The notes under the pieces were generated by a model. The model was given only the letters and a program-made list of their open reading frames with translations, was not told the DNA's origin and did no database searches. From a bacterium (GTDB lineage: Bacteria; Actinomycetota; Acidimicrobiia; Acidimicrobiales; Bin134), in assembly GCA_028819295.1 (NCBI GenBank), contig JAPPMA010000006.1, positions 17,497 through 75,989 of the forward strand: a DNA stretch of 58,493 nt, written 5' to 3'. Below, piece by piece: positions 15,389 through 23,410 of the stretch (positions are counted from its first letter, which is position 1; each line of letters begins with the position of its first letter). The position numbers and the translations under genes were made by a program.

Positions 15389-16318
15389 CTACAGCCTTCT
15401 CGATGGGCCGATGACCGTCTCGCCGTAACGGCGCATGGTATCGAGGGTGGCCTCGATGTCGTCGCCGGGCACGTTCACGGAGATCCAAGTGACCCCCAGC
15501 GCTTCCAAGTCGGCCAGTGCGCCGATGTGGGCATCGGCGTCGAAGCGGGCATCGGCCGGTGGGCCGCCGGCCGGGTTGAGATAGCTGACGTCGAAGTCGG
15601 CCGGGTCGCGGCCGGCCTCATCGACATAGGCCCACAGCTCGTCAAGCATGGCCGACAGGTCTTCCAATGTCTCCAATGGCGGGGTCTTGGCCGTGGTGGC
15701 CAACACCCGGGGGGCTGGGAACGGTGTCCAGCCGTTGGCCACGGCGGCCACCCGGCGCCGAGCCCGCTTGGAGTTGCCGCCGATCCAGATGGGGGGATGG
15801 GGCTTCTGCACCGGTTTGGGGTTGGCGGTCTGGCCCAGTGCGGTGAATGTGCTTCCCTCATAGGCGAAGTCGTCGGTGGTCCAGATGCCGACCATGGCCT
15901 CGATGGCCTCGTCGAAGATCTGGTTGCGGTTGTCGAAGTCCACCCCGAGGGCCTTGAACTCGCCCTTGAGGTAGCCGGCGCCGGTGGCAAAGACGAACCT
16001 GCCGCCGGAGATGGAGTCGATGGTGGCTATGGCCTTGGCCATGATGAACGGGTTCCGGTAGGGCGCCACCACGATGTTGGGGATGAGCTTGACGCGGTCG
16101 GTGACCGCGGCGCAAAAGGCCAGGGCCGCGAACGGGTCCACCGCATCGTGGCCGCCGGCATTCAGCCAGCGGTCGGTGGGGGCGGGATGGTCGGTGAAGC
16201 CCAGTCCGTCGAACCCGGATTCCTCAGCGGTCCGGGCGAAATCCACCACCCCCTGCTTGGTGGTCAGCCTCTGGTCCCAAGGGTGGGCCACCATCGGAAA
16301 CGTCACTGCGAACTTCAT
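15389..16318 (-). CDS. LLM class F420-dependent oxidoreductase
   Basis: 309 aa, luciferase-like monooxygenase fold. The N-terminus MKFAVTFPMVAHPWDQR, GFDGLGFTDHPAPTDRW, the LIPNIVVAPYRNPF segment and HPPIWIGGNSKRARRRVA are typical of the TIGR03619-like F420-binding subgroup common in mycobacteria and Acidimicrobiia. It probably uses F420H2 or FMN to oxidise or reduce a substrate shared with the adjoining acyl-CoA synthetase. GAGGAG precedes the ATG at 6-base spacing. The 140-base gap upstream (16319-16461) holds no gene. Confidence 0.88.
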   Translation of the reverse strand: MKFAVTFPMVAHPWDQRLTTKQGVVDFARTAEESGFDGLGFTDHPAPTDRWLNAGGHDAVDPFAALAFCAAVTDRVKLIPNIVVAPYRNPFIMAKAIATIDSISGGRFVFATGAGYLKGEFKALGVDFDNRNQIFDEAIEAMVGIWTTDDFAYEGSTFTALGQTANPKPVQKPHPPIWIGGNSKRARRRVAAVANGWTPFPAPRVLATTAKTPPLETLEDLSAMLDELWAYVDEAGRDPADFDVSYLNPAGGPPADARFDADAHIGALADLEALGVTWISVNVPGDDIEATLDTMRRYGETVIGPSRRL

Positions 16319-16461
16319 GGATCTCCTCTTCTGGGCGCGACCCGCGCGGCCCTACTGTGCAGCCTCGCAGCGCTGATCGCAAGCGGCTCTCCAATCGATT
16401 TCCCACTGATTGAAAAGCTGGACGTGATCCGGGTCTGACCGAAGTCTCCTTCGAAGCTCTA

Positions 16462-17031
16462 TCAGACGGCGGCGAGTTGGAGGGGGGCGATTTCTTCGAG
16501 GGTGATGGGGCGGTCAGCGACGCCCTCAAAGGCGTCGTTGGCGGAGTAGACCTCTTCGCCCCGCAGCCTGGCCTCGGGGTCGTGGGGATCGACCGGCCAC
16601 ACGATGCCCATGCGGGACTGGGCGATGTAGTAGGAGTCCGCGTCGGGCACCTCGATACCCATGGCCGCAAGGGTGCGGCCGGGGTAGGCCATGCGCATCA
16701 GCCCCTCGGTGAACACGGCGTCGTCGTCGACGATCACTCGGTCGCAGTCGAACTCCAGCCGGTGGGCGCCGGTCTGCACGATGCTGCGGTCGTAGAAGCC
16801 CCGAATGGCATCACGGGAGCCGCCGGGGCTGGCAATGGGATCGTCGGGGTTCGTCCAGATGATGTACTGGGGCTTCTCGCTTAGGGTGGCCACCACCCCC
16901 TCGATGTCGGCCTGGGCCTCGCACTTCATGTGGTCCAGCACCAGCTCCAGCACATGGCGTCGCCGGGGGTCGGTCTCGGCTTCCAGCCGCTCCTCCACCA
17001 GCCGCCACGTTTTGTTGGGATCCATCTTCAT
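16462..17031 (-). CDS. SnoaL-like (NTF2 superfamily) protein
   Basis: 189 aa from ATG 17031, with AGGAG six bases before it. The sequence has the cone-shaped NTF2/SnoaL pattern: an N-terminal helix (VLELVLDHMKCEAQADIEGVVATLS), a DPIASPGGSRDAIRGFYD helix, then strands with HRLEFDCDRVIVDDDAVFTEG. Members include ketosteroid isomerases, polyketide cyclases and dehydratases, often next to P450s and SDRs as here. The exact reaction cannot be told. It follows the SDR gene by 48 bases and is probably in one operon with the SDR and P450. Confidence 0.78.
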   Translation of the reverse strand: MKMDPNKTWRLVEERLEAETDPRRRHVLELVLDHMKCEAQADIEGVVATLSEKPQYIIWTNPDDPIASPGGSRDAIRGFYDRSIVQTGAHRLEFDCDRVIVDDDAVFTEGLMRMAYPGRTLAAMGIEVPDADSYYIAQSRMGIVWPVDPHDPEARLRGEEVYSANDAFEGVADRPITLEEIAPLQLAAV

Positions 17032-17079
17032 CAACTTCTCCTTTCTCTCATCTCCGACGATAGAGGATGGGATATGCGG

Positions 17080-17850
17080 TCAGATGGCGGTCATGCCGTG
17101 GGAGTGTCCGGCGGTGTAGCCGCCGTCCACCGGCAGCGCCACGCCGGTGACGAATGAGGAGTCGTCGGAGGCCAGGAAGAAAGCCGCTCCGGCGATCTCG
17201 GAGGGGCGCCCCCAGCGCTTGAGCTTGTGCTGGTCGCGGATGCTGTCGGCGATGGGTCCGAGGTGGGGAATGACCGACTGGAACATGGGGGTGTCGATGA
17301 AGCCGGGGCAGATGGCGTTGGCCCTGATGTTGGCCGGGCCGTAGTCGTTGGCGATGTTCTTGGTGAGCAGGATCACCCCGCCCTTGGAGGCGTTGTAGGT
17401 GCTGCCCCCCTCGCACCCCTCGAGCCCTTCGACACTGGCGACGGTGATGATGCTCCCCGACCGGGCCTCCACCATGGGCTTGAGGGCGGCCCGGCACGAC
17501 AGCATGGTGCCTTTGAGGTTGATGTCCTGCACCCGGTCCCACTCCTCGATGTCGAGGGCATGAACCTGGCCGCCGCCGGCCACCCCGGCCGCGGTGACCA
17601 GCACGTCGAGGCGGCCGTGGTCTTGGATGATCTGGCCCACCAGCTCCTCTTGGGCATCGGCGTCGCGCACATCCACCAGATGGAAGCTCGCCGCCGGGGC
17701 GGCCTCGGCCACCGCCTTCCATCCATCGCTCTCAGCGATGTCGGAGCCGATCACCGCGGCCCCTTCCTCGGCGAACCGCTTAGCAGTGGCCAGGCCGATG
17801 CCCGACGCCGCCCCCGTGATCCATGCCACCCTTCCCTCTAATCGCCTCAT
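17080..17850 (-). CDS. SDR family oxidoreductase
   Basis: 256 aa from ATG 17850, with AAGGAG at 7-base spacing; the longer open frame upstream is antisense noise. Classical short-chain dehydrogenase: NAD(P) motif TGAASGIG at residues 12-19, TAAG (NAG equivalent) near 86-89, catalytic Ser near VASVEG, and YNASK at 152-156. CPGFIDTPM and VTGVALPVDGGYTAG complete the C-terminus. It likely oxidises a secondary alcohol made by the neighbouring P450. It lies 17 bases after the P450 stop. Confidence 0.92.
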   Translation of the reverse strand: MRRLEGRVAWITGAASGIGLATAKRFAEEGAAVIGSDIAESDGWKAVAEAAPAASFHLVDVRDADAQEELVGQIIQDHGRLDVLVTAAGVAGGGQVHALDIEEWDRVQDINLKGTMLSCRAALKPMVEARSGSIITVASVEGLEGCEGGSTYNASKGGVILLTKNIANDYGPANIRANAICPGFIDTPMFQSVIPHLGPIADSIRDQHKLKRWGRPSEIAGAAFFLASDDSSFVTGVALPVDGGYTAGHSHGMTAI

Positions 17851-17867
17851 TTCGAATCTCCTTCTTG

Positions 17868-19160
17868 TTACGCCACTAGGCGGACGCGCTGGTGTTTGAC
17901 GGCACCAACATGGAGGTGGCCGTGGCGCTCGGGCTGGCCGGCCAGTTCTAGGCGGGGCAGCAGGGGCAGGATGGCTTTGAGCATGGCCCGCAGCTCCCAG
18001 CGGGCCAGGTTGGCGCCGAGACAGAAGTGGACGCCGTGGCCGAAGGCCATGTGGTGGTTGGGATTGCGGCCCACATCGAAGCGGTAGGGATCGCCGAACA
18101 CCGCTTCGTCGCGGTTGGCCGACGGGTAGAACACCCCCACGGTGTCGCCCTCTTTGATGAGTTGGCCGTGGCGCTCCACGTCGGCGGTGGCGGTGCGGGC
18201 GAACTGAATGACCGGCGAGGTCCACCGCAGGATCTCCTCCACTGCGGGCTCGATCAACGACTCATCGGCCAAGAGGCGGTCGATTTGGTCGCGGTTCTGG
18301 AGCAGGGCGGTCACACCGGATGTGGTGGCATTGCGGGTGGTCTCGTTGCCGGCGCCCAGCAGCAGGGTGATGTAGCCGGTGAGCTGCTGGGTGGTGAGCG
18401 GGCAGCCGTCCACCTCGCCCTGGACTACGGCGCCGGCGAGGTCGTCGCGGGGGTCGGTCTGGCAGTCGTCGATGACAGCGCCGATGTAGGCGCCGAACTG
18501 GCGGCTCATGCGCAGTTTGAGGTCGCTCATGGTCTCGCCCGGCTCGGCCCAGCGCAGGTTCTCCTCGTCGTCGAACATCAATTCGGTGAACTTGTGGATC
18601 TTCGACCAGTCGCCCACGGGGAGGCCCATGAGATCGCAGATGGTGGCCAGGGGGAGCTTCACCGCGAGGTCGAGCACCAGGTCGGCCTCGCCGTCGCGCT
18701 CGAGCAATTCCTCGAACTCGGCGGTGAATCGGGCGGCGTACTGGGCCAGGTGCACCTCGTGCTCCCGCATGGCCCGGGGGGTGAACCGCCGAGCGGTAAG
18801 GAGGCGGAACCGGGTGTGGCGGGGACGGTCCATGAACACCATGTCCATGGGCTCGTCGAGGTCCCAGCCCAGGTCGGTGAGCCGCTTCTCCCGGCGCTGC
18901 CACATGCCCTCGTCGTCTTCGATAGAGGCCAAACGCAGACGGGGGCCGCCGTTGATGAACAGCTTGTCGTTGGACGACACCCAGTGGATGTCTTCGTGGC
19001 GGGTGATGGCCCAGAACGGCTCGATGCCGGATTGCTCGTACCAGAACACCGGGGCCTCGGCTCGCAGCAGATCCCATGCCGCCCACGGATAGCCGTGGTC
19101 GCGGTACAGGTCGGTGGAGTGGATGTCGATCTCGTCGAGCGCTAAATCCGTGTCCAACAT
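17868..19160 (-). CDS. Cytochrome P450
   Basis: 430 aa from ATG 19160. Oxygen-activation motif LGAGNETTRN in the I helix, ExxR in EEILRW, and the heme-binding loop FGHGVHFCLGANLAR with the Cys thiolate ligand. Soluble bacterial type with no membrane anchor. It hydroxylates a hydrophobic substrate using ferredoxin and reductase encoded elsewhere, since none is in the window. The start ATG lies 10 bases after the stop of the upstream unknown gene, so the two are co-transcribed, with SDR and SnoaL genes downstream. Confidence 0.94.
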   Translation of the reverse strand: MLDTDLALDEIDIHSTDLYRDHGYPWAAWDLLRAEAPVFWYEQSGIEPFWAITRHEDIHWVSSNDKLFINGGPRLRLASIEDDEGMWQRREKRLTDLGWDLDEPMDMVFMDRPRHTRFRLLTARRFTPRAMREHEVHLAQYAARFTAEFEELLERDGEADLVLDLAVKLPLATICDLMGLPVGDWSKIHKFTELMFDDEENLRWAEPGETMSDLKLRMSRQFGAYIGAVIDDCQTDPRDDLAGAVVQGEVDGCPLTTQQLTGYITLLLGAGNETTRNATTSGVTALLQNRDQIDRLLADESLIEPAVEEILRWTSPVIQFARTATADVERHGQLIKEGDTVGVFYPSANRDEAVFGDPYRFDVGRNPNHHMAFGHGVHFCLGANLARWELRAMLKAILPLLPRLELAGQPERHGHLHVGAVKHQRVRLVA

Positions 19161-19170
19161 CCCCCCGACG

Positions 19171-20073
19171 CTAGTCGCGTCGGCAGCCAGCCCAGAGTTG
19201 GGAGCGCAAGGGCTCAGGGGCGACGAACTCGAAGGTTTGGCTGTCGAGGCGGGCGAAACCATCTATCGGGTGGTCGGGGCGCCACCACAGGGCGTTGGGG
19301 CTGACGGAGTTGGGACCGGTCAGAAAGCGGACGTAGCTGGCTGCCAGCATGGAGGCCGAATTCTCCACGAACTGCTCATCGAACCCCACCGGGCAAACCA
19401 TCATCGTTTGGGCTGCTGGAACAGTCACCACTGCGCCCAGCGGGCCGACGTCGGGAACGGAACGGGCTAAATCGAGCAGGTGCCCAGACACGAACAGTGT
19501 GTCACCGGTGAGAATCTGGAAGTTGCCGGGCAGCTCGTTCTCCTCTGAAGCGGTGAGCGGTTCGGCCATCAAGGTGTTGGCCAGGGCAACAGCCATCACC
19601 TCGGTGTGCTCCACCCCCCAGGTTTCGAAGTAGCTGCGGTCAACGGGGCACGAAGCACCGTCCAAGTCCACACACAGGCAAGTAGCGAGGCCCAGAGGAA
19701 GGGGGTTGCACACCGGGTCGATGTAGCTCAGATGCTGCTCGCCAACCACCCTCACCCGCAGGTCGGGCTGGAGTTGCTCGTAATCGGCTAGGCGCTCGGC
19801 CAGGTGGACGGGAGAGAAGTCGTCGAGCCGGGCGACGTGGTTGTAGATGATGAGCCGCCACTCGCCGGGCTCGGCCACCCGGCAGGTTTGGGCCAGATTG
19901 GACAGGCCCAGCACACAGTCCATCTCTTCTACGGTGACGGTGCCGTCGGCTTCATCAATGGTGAACTTTCCGAACCGGGCTTGAACCACGCTCTTCACAT
20001 GGCTCAGAAAATCGCGAAGCTGTTCCGGGCTCCACCACGGCGCCCACGGGCAGGAAACAGGCGGAGCAGACAT
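19171..20073 (-). CDS. Unknown protein, DUF1444-like pattern
   Basis: 300 aa, ATG at 20073 with GGGAGGA close upstream. There is no signal peptide or membrane segment. The layout loosely resembles the DUF1444 group: a short N-terminal alpha/beta part (GKFTIDEADGTVTVEE), a central segment around LSYIDPVCNPLPLGLATCLCVDLDG, then a YFETWGVEHTEVMAVALANTL helix with the typical spacing of a Trp and an Ala-Leu-Asn. The C-terminal half carries TGDTLFVSGHLLDL and VVTVPAAQTMMVCPV. I cannot give a function. It is the first gene of the P450-SDR-SnoaL run and may share its promoter. Confidence 0.65.
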   Translation of the reverse strand: MSAPPVSCPWAPWWSPEQLRDFLSHVKSVVQARFGKFTIDEADGTVTVEEMDCVLGLSNLAQTCRVAEPGEWRLIIYNHVARLDDFSPVHLAERLADYEQLQPDLRVRVVGEQHLSYIDPVCNPLPLGLATCLCVDLDGASCPVDRSYFETWGVEHTEVMAVALANTLMAEPLTASEENELPGNFQILTGDTLFVSGHLLDLARSVPDVGPLGAVVTVPAAQTMMVCPVGFDEQFVENSASMLAASYVRFLTGPNSVSPNALWWRPDHPIDGFARLDSQTFEFVAPEPLRSQLWAGCRRD

Positions 20074-20150
20074 ATGCTCCTCCCTTTGTTTTTCAGGAAA
20101 GAGGGGAAGCTAGAGCCGACCGTAGCCGGGCAGGGCTGGGGATCGCTTGT

Positions 20151-20190
20151 GGAAATCTAATTATTTCCAAATAATTTCCAATTATTTCAA
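20151..20190. repeat. AT-rich near-tandem repeats between divergent genes
   Basis: In an otherwise GC-rich genome this stretch reads as three near copies of TAATTATTTCC or AATAATTTCC spaced about 11-12 bases, and GGAAAT (20151-20156) pairs with ATTTCC (20163-20168). It sits between the divergent starts at 20073 and 20231, where a shared promoter or UP-like element is expected. The rest of 20074-20230 holds nothing else I recognise. Confidence 0.5.
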
Positions 20191-20230
20191 AAAAACGAGC
20201 GCGGTCGGTGATGGTCGCTAGTGTGGGGCC

Positions 20231-20788
20231 GTGGCCGACGCGGCGCTCATCGACATCATCAAGCGGCAGGGCTTGCGGAAATTGGGCCAGCCGATAGAGC
20301 TGGCCAGCGGGGCCATGTCGTGCGATTTCGTCGACGTCAAGGTGGCCCTCTGCCGATGGGCCGACCTTCAGGTGGCGTGCCGGGCGATTGTTGAGCAGGT
20401 TCGAGAGGCCGGCATCGAGTTTGACGCCGCCGGCGGCATGACCATGGGAGCCGACTCGCTGGCGGTGGGCATCGCCGCCGAGACCGACGGGCATTGGTTT
20501 TCGGTTCGAAAGGAGCCGAAGAAGCGGGGCACAAAACAGCAGATCGAAGGCACCCCCCTCGGGCCGGGCCGCCGAGTGCTGCTGCTGGAGGATGCCACCA
20601 CGACCGGGGGCTCCACAGAAAAGGCCTACGAGGTGGTCCGAGAAACCGGGGCCGAGGTGGTGGCTGTGGCCACGGTGATCGACCGGGGTGACACCGCCCG
20701 ACGCCGCTTCGAGGCCTTGGGCGTGCCCTACTTCCCCGCCCTCACCTACACCGACCTCGGCATCGACCCGGTGGTGCCTCCGAGCTAA
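20231..20788 (+). CDS. pyrE: Orotate phosphoribosyltransferase
   Basis: 185 aa from GTG 20231. Converts orotate plus PRPP to OMP in pyrimidine synthesis. The PRPP-binding motif VLLLEDATTTGGSTEKA is clear, as is the flexible catalytic loop RKEPKKRGTKQQIEG and the substrate segment IELASGAMSCDF. The length is slightly shorter than E. coli PyrE but normal for the actinobacterial type. It stands alone, with its own promoter expected in the AT-rich region upstream, and converges on the deacylase gene with a 14-base gap. Confidence 0.88.
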   Translation: MADAALIDIIKRQGLRKLGQPIELASGAMSCDFVDVKVALCRWADLQVACRAIVEQVREAGIEFDAAGGMTMGADSLAVGIAAETDGHWFSVRKEPKKRGTKQQIEGTPLGPGRRVLLLEDATTTGGSTEKAYEVVRETGAEVVAVATVIDRGDTARRRFEALGVPYFPALTYTDLGIDPVVPPS

Positions 20789-20802
20789 CTCATTTTGTTT
20801 GC

Positions 20803-22476
20803 TCAGGCGGAGCGAAGGATGGTGGCAGGGAGGGTTTCGAGCTGATCTAACAGCGACTTCCCGTCGAGGCGGGTGGGGGTGCCGGCCACGAGGATGTGGT
20901 CGATGCCGCCGGGGGCGTCGGCGATGAGGCGCTCGCCGTTGGCAGGCATGTCGTGGACCCGGCGGATGGGGCCGACGTCGAGGCTGTCCCAATCGACCAC
21001 CGTGATGTCGGCCACCGCGCCGGGACACAGGCAGCCCCGGTCGGGGGCCAGGCCGAGCATCTCGGCCAACTCTCCGGTGAGCTTGCGGATACCGGCCTCG
21101 GGGGTCATCACCTGGCGGTCGCGCACCCAGCGGGACAGGAAGTCGGTGGGCATCACCGCATCGCAGATCTGGCCGACATGGGCGCCGGCGTCGGACAGGC
21201 CCATCACCGCCCCCTCGGCCTGCATCAGGGAGGTCACCCCGTCGACCTCGTCGTTGGCGAAGGTGATCTCGAAGCGGGTGAGCAGCCCGTCGGCCAGCGC
21301 GACGTCGCACATGGCGTCCCAGGGGGTGCAGCCCCGCTCGGCGGCCACTCCCCCGACGGTGTTCCCCACCAGATCGGGCTGGTTGGGCGACTCCACGATG
21401 GCCAGGGTGTTCCACCTTGAGGCCAGCAGGCCGTTGGCGTCGAGGTCGGCTTGCACTCGGGCCCGCCAGTCGGGATCGGCGTACAGGGTGGGGCGGTCTT
21501 CGTGGGCCAGGGCCACCAGCTCCTTGAACGAGCCCATGGTGTAGAAGGAGGTGGGCTCGATCATGGTGACGTGCTGGGTGATGGGGCGGCAGGTGACCTG
21601 CACCCACACGTCGGCCCCCGCAGCCCGGCCGGCCAGGTGGTCGGCCAGCTTGGTGCGGTAGTCGGCCCGGGAGGAGGCCGCGGCCGGGTAGGTGAGGATG
21701 GACGACCAGTTGAGCCGGCGGCCCAGCTTGGGCTGGAAGTCGTACACCCAGCGGTAGTTCTCCCCCGGCGCCACATGCACAACGCCCCGGCCGATCTCGG
21801 CGGTGACCCCGATGAGGGCCTCGGTCTCCTCCTGGGAGGCGGCGATGGACGGCACGGGGCGGCCGCCGTCGCCCAGGTGGAATCCGGCCCGGTCGGTGGA
21901 GAACCCGAGGGCGCCGCCGTTGATGGCCTCGGCCACTGCGGCCTTCATCTGGTCGACCTCCTCGGCGGCGGCCTCCCGCTCGTAGGCGTCTTGGCCCATC
22001 ACGTAGAGCCGCACCGCGGTGTGGCCCACATAGCCGCCGAAGTTCACCGCCAATCCCCGTTGCTGGATCACATCCAGGTATTCGCCGTAGGTCTCGAAGT
22101 CCCAGTCGATCCCGGCTTCGAGGGTGGCGACCCGCATGTCCTCCACCTTGTCGAGGGTGCGGATGAGCGAGGCTCGGTCGGCGGCCTTGGTGGGAGCGAT
22201 GCTGTAGCCGCAGCTGCCGGCCACCACCGAGGTCACCCCGTGCCAGCACGATGACGACAGCCAGGGGTCCCACAGCACCTGGGGGTCGTAGTGGGTGTGG
22301 CAGTCGATGAAGCCGGGGCAGACGAGGCGGCCGGTGGCGTCGATTTCTTGGGGGGCTTTGACGGTTTTGTCGATTTCGGTGATGCGGCCGTTGGCGATGC
22401 CTATGTCGGCGCGGCGGCCGGGTTGGCCGGTGCCGTCGATGACGGTGCCGCCGCGGATGGCCAGGTCAGCGCTCAC
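20803..22476 (-). CDS. D-aminoacylase-type amidohydrolase
   Basis: 557 aa. Amidohydrolase superfamily, N-acyl-D-amino-acid deacylase/dihydroorotase-like branch: N-terminal beta-sandwich (DLAIRGGTVIDGTGQPG), metal motif PGFIDCHTHYDP, later GVVHVAPGENYR and the terminal Asp in GLSDAGAHVGQICDA, and a closing beta domain (GAVADITVVDWDSLD). These enzymes hydrolyse N-acyl amino acids or cyclic amides with one or two zinc ions. The gene starts 46 bases after the BKACE stop, so it may belong to that operon. Confidence 0.87.
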   Translation of the reverse strand: MSADLAIRGGTVIDGTGQPGRRADIGIANGRITEIDKTVKAPQEIDATGRLVCPGFIDCHTHYDPQVLWDPWLSSSCWHGVTSVVAGSCGYSIAPTKAADRASLIRTLDKVEDMRVATLEAGIDWDFETYGEYLDVIQQRGLAVNFGGYVGHTAVRLYVMGQDAYEREAAAEEVDQMKAAVAEAINGGALGFSTDRAGFHLGDGGRPVPSIAASQEETEALIGVTAEIGRGVVHVAPGENYRWVYDFQPKLGRRLNWSSILTYPAAASSRADYRTKLADHLAGRAAGADVWVQVTCRPITQHVTMIEPTSFYTMGSFKELVALAHEDRPTLYADPDWRARVQADLDANGLLASRWNTLAIVESPNQPDLVGNTVGGVAAERGCTPWDAMCDVALADGLLTRFEITFANDEVDGVTSLMQAEGAVMGLSDAGAHVGQICDAVMPTDFLSRWVRDRQVMTPEAGIRKLTGELAEMLGLAPDRGCLCPGAVADITVVDWDSLDVGPIRRVHDMPANGERLIADAPGGIDHILVAGTPTRLDGKSLLDQLETLPATILRSA

Positions 22477-22522
22477 GGCATCAATTTAGGCGACTGTCTC
22501 CGTGCGTAACCGGGCTGGCGGG

Positions 22523-23410
22523 TCAGTGCTTCGTGAGGTGGAGCTTGTCGCGGACGGCTTCGGGGCCGAGGACTTCGTAGTTCATGGATTCGAGGATGGT
22601 CACGGCTCGGGCCACCAGGTCGGCGTTGGTGGCCAGCGTGCCGCGGCTGAGGTAGATGTTGTCTTCTAGGCCGACCCGCACGTTGCCCCCGGCGATGGCG
22701 GCCAGGCCGACGTAGGGGAGCTGGCTGCGGCCCAGGGAGAACGCCGAGAAGATCCAGTCGTCGGGCAGGTTGTTGACCATGGCCATGAACGTGTTTAGGT
22801 CGTCGGGGGCGCCCCAGGGGATGCCCATGCACAGTTGCACCATGACCGGATCGTCGATGAGCCCCTCGTCCACCAGGTGCTTGGCCAACCACAGGTGGCC
22901 GGTGTCGAAGATCTCGATCTCCGGGCGCACGCCCAGCTTCTGCACTTGGCGGGCCATCTCGTAGAGCACCGACGGGCTGTTGACCATGATGTAGTCGCCC
23001 TCGCCGAAGTTCATGGTGCCGCAGTCGAGGGTGGTGATCTCGGGCATCAGCTCGCGCACATGGGCCAGCCGCTCGGTGGCCCCGGCCATGTCGGTGCCGT
23101 CGGAGGCGGGAGGCAGGGGCTCCTCTGCCGAGCCGAGGGTGAGATCGCCGCCCATGCCGGAGGTTAGGTTGAGCACTGCGTCGGTGCTGGACGCCCGGAT
23201 CCGCTCCACCACCTCGGCGTACAGCTCCACATCGCGGGCCGGCTCGCCGGTCTCGGGGTTGCGGACGTGGATGTGGACGATGGCGGCGCCGGCATCAGCG
23301 GCGTCGATGGCGGCCTCGGCGATCTGCTGGGGGGTGATGGGCACCAGATCGGATTTCGACGTGGTGTCGCCACTGCCGGTGATGGCACAGGTGATGAACA
23401 CTCCGCTCAT
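22523..23410 (-). CDS. BKACE family beta-keto acid cleavage enzyme (DUF849)
   Basis: 295 aa from ATG 23410, which overlaps the upstream stop by 4 bases (ATGA). TIM-barrel enzymes of this family condense a beta-keto acid with acetyl-CoA and split it into acetoacetate and a CoA ester. Zn ligands appear in GAAIVHIHVRNPETG (HxH), with LNLTSGMGGDL and the C-terminal GGNVRVGLEDNIYL. The substrate depends on the member: 3-keto-5-aminohexanoate, dehydrocarnitine and others. The coupling to a gamma-butyrobetaine-hydroxylase-like gene favours dehydrocarnitine or a related betaine. Confidence 0.9.
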   Translation of the reverse strand: MSGVFITCAITGSGDTTSKSDLVPITPQQIAEAAIDAADAGAAIVHIHVRNPETGEPARDVELYAEVVERIRASSTDAVLNLTSGMGGDLTLGSAEEPLPPASDGTDMAGATERLAHVRELMPEITTLDCGTMNFGEGDYIMVNSPSVLYEMARQVQKLGVRPEIEIFDTGHLWLAKHLVDEGLIDDPVMVQLCMGIPWGAPDDLNTFMAMVNNLPDDWIFSAFSLGRSQLPYVGLAAIAGGNVRVGLEDNIYLSRGTLATNADLVARAVTILESMNYEVLGPEAVRDKLHLTKH

